Shown: positions 59,722 through 64,000 of the stretch, one piece after another | Numbering within the stretch: position 1 is the first letter of the stretch | How the letters are laid out: the number at the start of each line of letters is the position of its first letter | NCBI RefSeq assembly: GCF_900110575.1 | Contig: NZ_FOEF01000023.1 | Span: 1-64,000 of the forward strand | From: Amycolatopsis saalfeldensis | Lineage (GTDB): Bacteria > Actinomycetota > Actinomycetes > Mycobacteriales > Pseudonocardiaceae | DNA length: 64,000 nt | Reading direction: 5' to 3' | The notes under the pieces: generated by a model | The model's database searches: none | Seen by the model: the letters and a program-made list of their open reading frames with translations, nothing else | What the model was told of the DNA's origin: nothing | Position numbers and translations under genes: made by a program

Positions 59722-60945
59722 ATGCAGTACGTGCCGTTCACGCCGTACCGCCGGGTCCTCACGCTGCCTCGGGTCCGCCCCTCGATGGCGCTCATGTTCT
59801 TCGCCCGCCTGCCGATGACGATGACGGGCGTGACGCTGACGTTGTACGTGGTCAGCAACCTGGGCCACGGCTACGGCGCGGCCGGGATCGTCGGCGCGGC
59901 CTCCACCCTGGGCATGGCGCTCGGCGCGCCGCTGCTCGGGCGGTCCATCGACCGGTACGGCCTGCGCCCGGTGGTCGGGGTGTGCGGGGTGACGTCCACC
60001 GCGTTCTGGATCGCGGTGCCGCACCTCTCCTATGCGGTGCTGGTGGTCTGCGCGCTGCCGGCGGGTTTCCTGTCCGTGCCCGCGGGGTCGCTGGCCCGGC
60101 AGATCCTCGCCGCGCTGGTGCCCGCGGAGCAGCGGCGCGCGGCCTACTCACTGGACACGATCCTGGTCGAGGCGTCGTTCATGATCGGCCCGGCGGCGGG
60201 CATCGCCGCGATCACCTCGCTGTCCGCGACGGTGACGCTGAGCGGAATCGGCGCGATCTTCGGCGTCACGGCGCTGCTGATCTTCCTGCTGAACCCGCCG
60301 ATCCGGAACGAGGACGAGCTCGCCCCCATCGGGTCCGTCCGGCCGCCGCTGCGTTCGTGGCTCTCCGGCCGCCTGCTCGCGACGCTGCTGGTCGCCGCGG
60401 GCACGCTGTTCTGCCTCGTCGGCACGGAGGTCGCGACGCTGGCGGCGCTGCGCGCGAACGGCGACGTCGGCTGGACCGGGCTGGTCATCGTGGTGATGTG
60501 CGCGGCTTCGATGGCCGGCGGCATCGTGCACGGCGCCGTGAAACGCTCGCTGCCCCAAGGCGTGCTGATGCTGCTGCTCGCCGTTCTGGTACTGCCGGTC
60601 GGCCTCGCGGATCAGCCGTGGTGGCTGCTGATGCTGGTGCTGATCCCGACGAACCTGCTGTGCGCGCCCACCCTCGCGGCCACCACGGAAACCGTGAGCA
60701 CCATGGCGCCGCCGGCCGTCCGCGGCGAGGCGATGGGCCTGCAGGACGCGTCCACCCGCCTCGGCCTCGCGCTCGGCAGCCCGGTGGTCGGCTTCGCGAT
60801 CGACCACTCGAGCCCCGCGTGGGGCTTCTTCGCCGCGGGCGCGGGCGGGCTGGTGCTGGCGGCGTTCGGGCTGCTGTGGACGCGACGCCGTCGCCCGGCC
60901 GCTGTCGCCCCCGCGCTGGCCGCGGCCGTGCGCGCGCGGCGCTGA
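59722..60945 (+). CDS. MFS transporter, exporter-like
   Basis: A 407-aa protein with 12 predicted helices: FARLPMTMTGVTLTLYVVS at the N-terminus and LLGRSIDRYGLRPVVGV in loop 2-3. It is similar in design to the exporter at 35453. It sits next to a ruined TetR gene, so it is probably expressed without its original repressor. ATG 59722; upstream frames are remnants of the TetR gene. Its stop abuts the stop of the convergent lipoprotein gene (TGATCA). Confidence 0.88.
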   Translation: MQYVPFTPYRRVLTLPRVRPSMALMFFARLPMTMTGVTLTLYVVSNLGHGYGAAGIVGAASTLGMALGAPLLGRSIDRYGLRPVVGVCGVTSTAFWIAVPHLSYAVLVVCALPAGFLSVPAGSLARQILAALVPAEQRRAAYSLDTILVEASFMIGPAAGIAAITSLSATVTLSGIGAIFGVTALLIFLLNPPIRNEDELAPIGSVRPPLRSWLSGRLLATLLVAAGTLFCLVGTEVATLAALRANGDVGWTGLVIVVMCAASMAGGIVHGAVKRSLPQGVLMLLLAVLVLPVGLADQPWWLLMLVLIPTNLLCAPTLAATTETVSTMAPPAVRGEAMGLQDASTRLGLALGSPVVGFAIDHSSPAWGFFAAGAGGLVLAAFGLLWTRRRRPAAVAPALAAAVRARR

Positions 60946-61323
60946 TCAGCTACAGGCTTTTCGCAGCGCGTCCAGCTTCGCGACGTTGCGCTTGGCCCAG
61001 GCGGCGACCACACCGGCGTCCTCGATGTGCTCCTTCTGGACCTGGACGTACGAGTCGGCCATGCCGAGCAGGGCGTTCTTCACGTCGTTGTCCTGGACGT
61101 TCGAGGCCAGCGAACGCAGGCGTTGTTCCTTGTCCTGCGCGCGTTCCTTGAGCTTGGCCGGATCGACCAGCGGGTTCAGGTCCGCGAGGCCGAGCGCCTG
61201 CGTGCACGTGCTGACCTTGTCGGCCGTCGAGTTCGCCGTGTCCACCGCCGTGTTCACCTGGTCGCAGCCGGCCAGCAACGCCCCCGCGGCCGCCAGCGCG
61301 GCCACCGCTCCCCACCTCGTCAT
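60946..61323 (-). CDS. small lipoprotein
   Basis: A 125-aa protein with a lipobox: AALAAAGALLAGC, then a short mature part with two further Cys (CTQALGLADL and KACS, likely a disulfide) and a helical middle (LKERAQDKEQRLRSLASNVQ). It should be anchored on the outer face of the membrane. Unknown function. Separate from rtcB by 60 bp; the two are in the same direction. Confidence 0.82.
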   Translation of the reverse strand: MTRWGAVAALAAAGALLAGCDQVNTAVDTANSTADKVSTCTQALGLADLNPLVDPAKLKERAQDKEQRLRSLASNVQDNDVKNALLGMADSYVQVQKEHIEDAGVVAAWAKRNVAKLDALRKACS

Positions 61324-61383
61324 GAGCGCCAGGGTAGCGGTCCCGCGGTCGGCACGGCGGAGTTCCGGGCCGGCCGCGGCCCC

Positions 61384-62574
61384 CTAACCCTTGACGCAGA
61401 CCACCTGCTTGAGGTGCGCGACCACCTCGACGAGGTCCGTCTGCGCCTTGATCACCGTCTCGATGTCCTTGTACGCGGCCGGAATCTCGTCGACGACGCC
61501 CGAGTCCTTGCGGCACTCGACCCCTTCGGTCTGCGCCGCGAGGTCGGCCGCGGTGAACGTCTTCTTGGCCTTGTTGCGCGACATCCGGCGCCCGGCCCCG
61601 TGCGAGGCCGACTCGAACGAGGACGTGTTGCCCAGCCCCCGCACGATGTACGAGCCCGTGCCCATGCTGCCCGGGATGATCCCGAGGTCGCCGTGCCCCG
61701 CGCGGATCGCGCCCTTGCGGGTGACGAGCAGTTCGACGCCGTCGTAGGTCTCTTCGGCGACGTAGTTGTGGTGGCAGCTGATGGCGTCGTCGTACGTGGT
61801 CCCGGGTACCACCTCGGCGACGGCCAGCTTGACCAGCGCGACCATCGTCGCGCGGTTGCGCGCCGCGTAGTCCTGCGCCCAGAACAGGTCGCGCCGGTAG
61901 GCCTGCATCTCGGGCGTGCCGGCGACGAACACCGACAGGTCGGGGTCCGGCAGGTCCTGGTTGTGCGGCAGCTTCCGCGCGACGGCCATGTGCCGTTCCG
62001 CCAGCTCCTTGCCGATGTTGCGCGAACCGGAGTGCAGCATCAGCCAGACGCGGCCCTCGTCGGCGCCGCCCTGTTCGAGGCAGACCTCGATGAAGTGGTT
62101 GCCGCCGCCGAGGCTGCCGATCTGGCGGGCCGCGCGGTCGCCCAGCTCCTGGACGCCCTCGTGGAGGTCGCCGAACGACTTCCAGAACGCGTCCCAGCCG
62201 CCGACGCCGTGCACCTTGGCCGGGTTCACGGGGGTCTTGTGCAGCCCGAACCCGACGGGCACGGCCGACTCGATGCGGCGCCGCAGCCGGCCGAGGTCGT
62301 CCGGCAGGTCCGCCGCCGTGAGCGACGTGCGGACCGCGCTCATCCCGCAGCCGATGTCGACGCCGACCGCGGCCGGGGAAACCGCGTCCCGCATGGCGAT
62401 CACGCTGCCCACGGTCGCGCCCTTGCCGTAGTGGACGTCGGGCATGACCGCGACCCCGTGCACCCACGGCAGGTTGGCGACGTTGCGCAGCTGCCGCATG
62501 GCCTGATCTTCGACCGACGCGGGGTCCGCCCACATCCGGATCGGCACGCGTGCGCCTTCGACCGCCGTGTACAT
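61384..62574 (-). CDS. rtcB: RtcB family RNA ligase
   Basis: A 396-aa RtcB-type RNA-splicing ligase that joins 2',3'-cyclic-phosphate and 5'-OH RNA ends using GTP. Signatures: VGVDIGCGMSAVRT with metal-binding Asp/Cys, LGGGNHFIEVCLE, HSGSRNIGKEL, SCHHNYVAEE, and the guanylylated His in ESASHGAGRRMSR. Length is that of the short RtcB branch. No RtcA or RtcR is next to it. ATG 62574 with ggaaagg upstream. Confidence 0.94.
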   Translation of the reverse strand: MYTAVEGARVPIRMWADPASVEDQAMRQLRNVANLPWVHGVAVMPDVHYGKGATVGSVIAMRDAVSPAAVGVDIGCGMSAVRTSLTAADLPDDLGRLRRRIESAVPVGFGLHKTPVNPAKVHGVGGWDAFWKSFGDLHEGVQELGDRAARQIGSLGGGNHFIEVCLEQGGADEGRVWLMLHSGSRNIGKELAERHMAVARKLPHNQDLPDPDLSVFVAGTPEMQAYRRDLFWAQDYAARNRATMVALVKLAVAEVVPGTTYDDAISCHHNYVAEETYDGVELLVTRKGAIRAGHGDLGIIPGSMGTGSYIVRGLGNTSSFESASHGAGRRMSRNKAKKTFTAADLAAQTEGVECRKDSGVVDEIPAAYKDIETVIKAQTDLVEVVAHLKQVVCVKG

Positions 62575-62739
62575 GACTTTCCTTTCCTGAAAGGGACAAC
62601 GGCGTCCAGCATCCCCGCCGCGCCGCGGCCGGACAACCGAATTCACGACACCAGGTCCGAGGCGAAACGAAACCGGCGCCCGCGCCGATACCGGACGAGA
62701 CGAGTGCGGTGCACGGGCCCGCCGGCTGGGGGTCACGTC

Positions 62740-64000
62740 GTGAAAATCTCGTTCCGCGCGCTGCTCGCGGTCGCGCTGCTCGCCGGGTTCCCGGTGCTGA
62801 TCCTGCTGATCACGGCCGGGTTCGCCGCCGGCGAGTGGTACGCGCTGGAGCACGCACCCCTGATCGCGCCGCGGCTCGCCTTCCTGGGCGTTCCGGCCGT
62901 GGGCGTTCTGTTGTGGACGTTCCTCGCGATCGAACGCACGCCCGAGGACGACAGGCCGGGCACGTTGCCGGTGCCGCCCGAGGCGCAGCCGCGATTGTGG
63001 GCGCTGGTCCGGGAACTCGCCGCCGAGGTCGGCACCCGGCCGCCGGACGAGATCCACCTCATCGCGGAGGCCAACGCGTCGGTCGCCGACGAGACCCGCT
63101 GGCTGGGGCTGCAGCTCAAGCGGCGCCGGATGTCCATCGGCGCGCAGCTGCTGGCCGGGCTGCGCCAGGACCAGCTGCGTTCGGTGCTCGGCCACGAGCT
63201 GGCGCACTACGGCAACGGCGACACCCGCTTCTCGGCGCTGACCTACCGCGGGCAGCGTTCGATGCTGCGGGTGATGGACCGGCTCCGGCACGCGAGCGGC
63301 TTCGTCGGATTCTTCCGGCCGTTGCTGCGTAGTTACGCGAAGCTGTACTTCGTGGTCGCCATGCGCGTCTGCCGGGACCGGGAACTCGCGGCCGACCAGG
63401 CGGCCGCGCGGGTCGCCGGGACCGCGGCGGCGACCAGCGCGCTGCGGGAGGTCGAGGCGCTCGAGGTGACCTGGCAGTTCTTCGTGCGCGAGTACGTGGC
63501 CCTCGGCTGGTCCGCCGGGTACCTGCCGGCCCGGCTGGCCGAGGGGTACCGCCGGCTGCTGGCCGACGAGGGCCGGGCCGCGGAGATCGACGAGCTGCGG
63601 CGGAACCCACGTGAGGGCGCCGCTTCCCGCTACGACTCACACCCGCCCACCACCGAGCGGATCGCGGCGCTGGAGAGCAGCCCCGAGGTACCGGCGCGGC
63701 CCGGCGGCGAGCAGCCCGCGAGCGAGCTGTTGCGGGATCCGCTCGAGACACTCGACACCGCGTTGGTGACGAACCTGACCGCCGAGGCCGGGCTGAAGCA
63801 GCGGACCGGCTGGGCCGAGCTGGTGGACCTCGGATCCCGTTACCGGGCAACCGAAGCCGCGCTGGAAGTCCTCGGTGGACTGACGTTGGAACGCGCCCTC
63901 GACGCGCTCGACGCCGGCCGGAACGAGCCGCTCGCCCTGCCGGGGTTCGCGGTGCCGCGTGGCACCGGGCCCCGGGCCCGCCGGGAGATGGTCGCCGACT
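62740..64000 (+). CDS. M48 family metalloprotease (partial, runs off the right edge)
   Basis: A frame from GTG 62740 open to the window end (420 codons seen). Two N-terminal membrane helices (about 5-22 and 40-57), then the peptidase M48 domain with zinc motif VLGHELAHYGNGDTRFSAL (HExxH) and the downstream Glu in CRDRELAADQAAAR. HtpX/Ste24-like enzymes degrade misfolded membrane proteins. The C-terminal part beyond the protease domain is Arg/Glu-rich and incomplete. The stop is outside the window. Confidence 0.87.
   Translation, partial: MKISFRALLAVALLAGFPVLILLITAGFAAGEWYALEHAPLIAPRLAFLGVPAVGVLLWTFLAIERTPEDDRPGTLPVPPEAQPRLWALVRELAAEVGTRPPDEIHLIAEANASVADETRWLGLQLKRRRMSIGAQLLAGLRQDQLRSVLGHELAHYGNGDTRFSALTYRGQRSMLRVMDRLRHASGFVGFFRPLLRSYAKLYFVVAMRVCRDRELAADQAAARVAGTAAATSALREVEALEVTWQFFVREYVALGWSAGYLPARLAEGYRRLLADEGRAAEIDELRRNPREGAASRYDSHPPTTERIAALESSPEVPARPGGEQPASELLRDPLETLDTALVTNLTAEAGLKQRTGWAELVDLGSRYRATEAALEVLGGLTLERALDALDAGRNEPLALPGFAVPRGTGPRARREMVAD

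Overview
The window is high-GC DNA with GTG and ATG starts, many 1-4 nt stop/start overlaps and strong GC-rich hairpin terminators. Gene content and order match a mycelial actinobacterium, most likely Pseudonocardiaceae and probably Amycolatopsis-like (inferred from content, not from a database search). Long stretches follow the order of the Mycobacterium tuberculosis Rv3654c-Rv3683 region: Tad pilus operon, ssd, HAD hydrolase, acs, holin-like protein, EphE, MarP, CoA NUDIX, TlpA-like, Nth, small membrane protein, Crp, MBL protein, RidA, two Get3/ArsA-type ATPases, WhiB4, PonA2, metallophosphoesterase, tRNA-Pro.

Layout. 1-6254: leftward Tad/Flp pilus and septum-site operon (ssd, tadA, tadB, tadC, Flp-like pilin, two TadE-like proteins). 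It carries three low-complexity or unrecognised coding stretches exactly at cistron junctions. 6255-9509: ssd/HAD divergent region with two DnaA-box-like sites, a ~60-bp minisatellite, the HAD hydrolase, a structured RNA unit that fits the Ms1 (6S-like) locus, and a 39-bp minisatellite. 9510-16538: a muropeptide recycling cluster (nagZ, namZ, amiE-like, murR, murQ). 16673-26052: a NiCoT transporter, a phosphoribosyltransferase/Fic-like pair, a GNAT, acetyl-CoA synthetase, a DUF2848/cupin/MFS divergon, a VIT-type transporter and a PPOX-fold protein. 26107-30519: a POT peptide transporter, nhaA with a structured leader, a holin-like protein and an EphE-like hydrolase. 30516-35007: leftward nth-TlpA-NUDIX-marP operon, then a small membrane protein and crp. 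35008-38983: an MFS exporter, about 1.2 kb of GC-rich repeats, and a sliding-clamp (DnaN) paralogue. 39042-50269: mycoredoxin, MBL, NUDIX, two unrecognised actinobacterial proteins, RidA, DUF4177, paired Get3-like ATPases, WhiB, PonA2-like PBP, phosphoesterase, tRNA-Pro(CGG). 50364-64000: accessory metabolism (methyltransferase, S9 peptidase, glutamate decarboxylase, Ohr, FMN reductase, esterase, secreted protein), decayed fur and tetR pseudogenes, an MFS exporter, a lipoprotein, RtcB, and an M48 protease cut by the window end.

How the genes work together. The left operon builds a type IVc (Tad) pilus. The nagZ-namZ-amiE-like-murR-murQ set should strip peptides and sugars from cell-wall fragments and feed MurNAc-6P into glycolysis, but no PTS or MurNAc kinase is present here. 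The nth-marP operon and the crp-whiB4-ponA2 area form the conserved DNA repair, acid/oxidative stress and cell-wall block. No insertion sequence, prophage or CRISPR array was seen. The most unusual material is non-coding: minisatellites in several intergenic gaps, candidate RNAs at 8733-8990 and 27706-27776, and the in-frame low-complexity insertions in the Tad operon.
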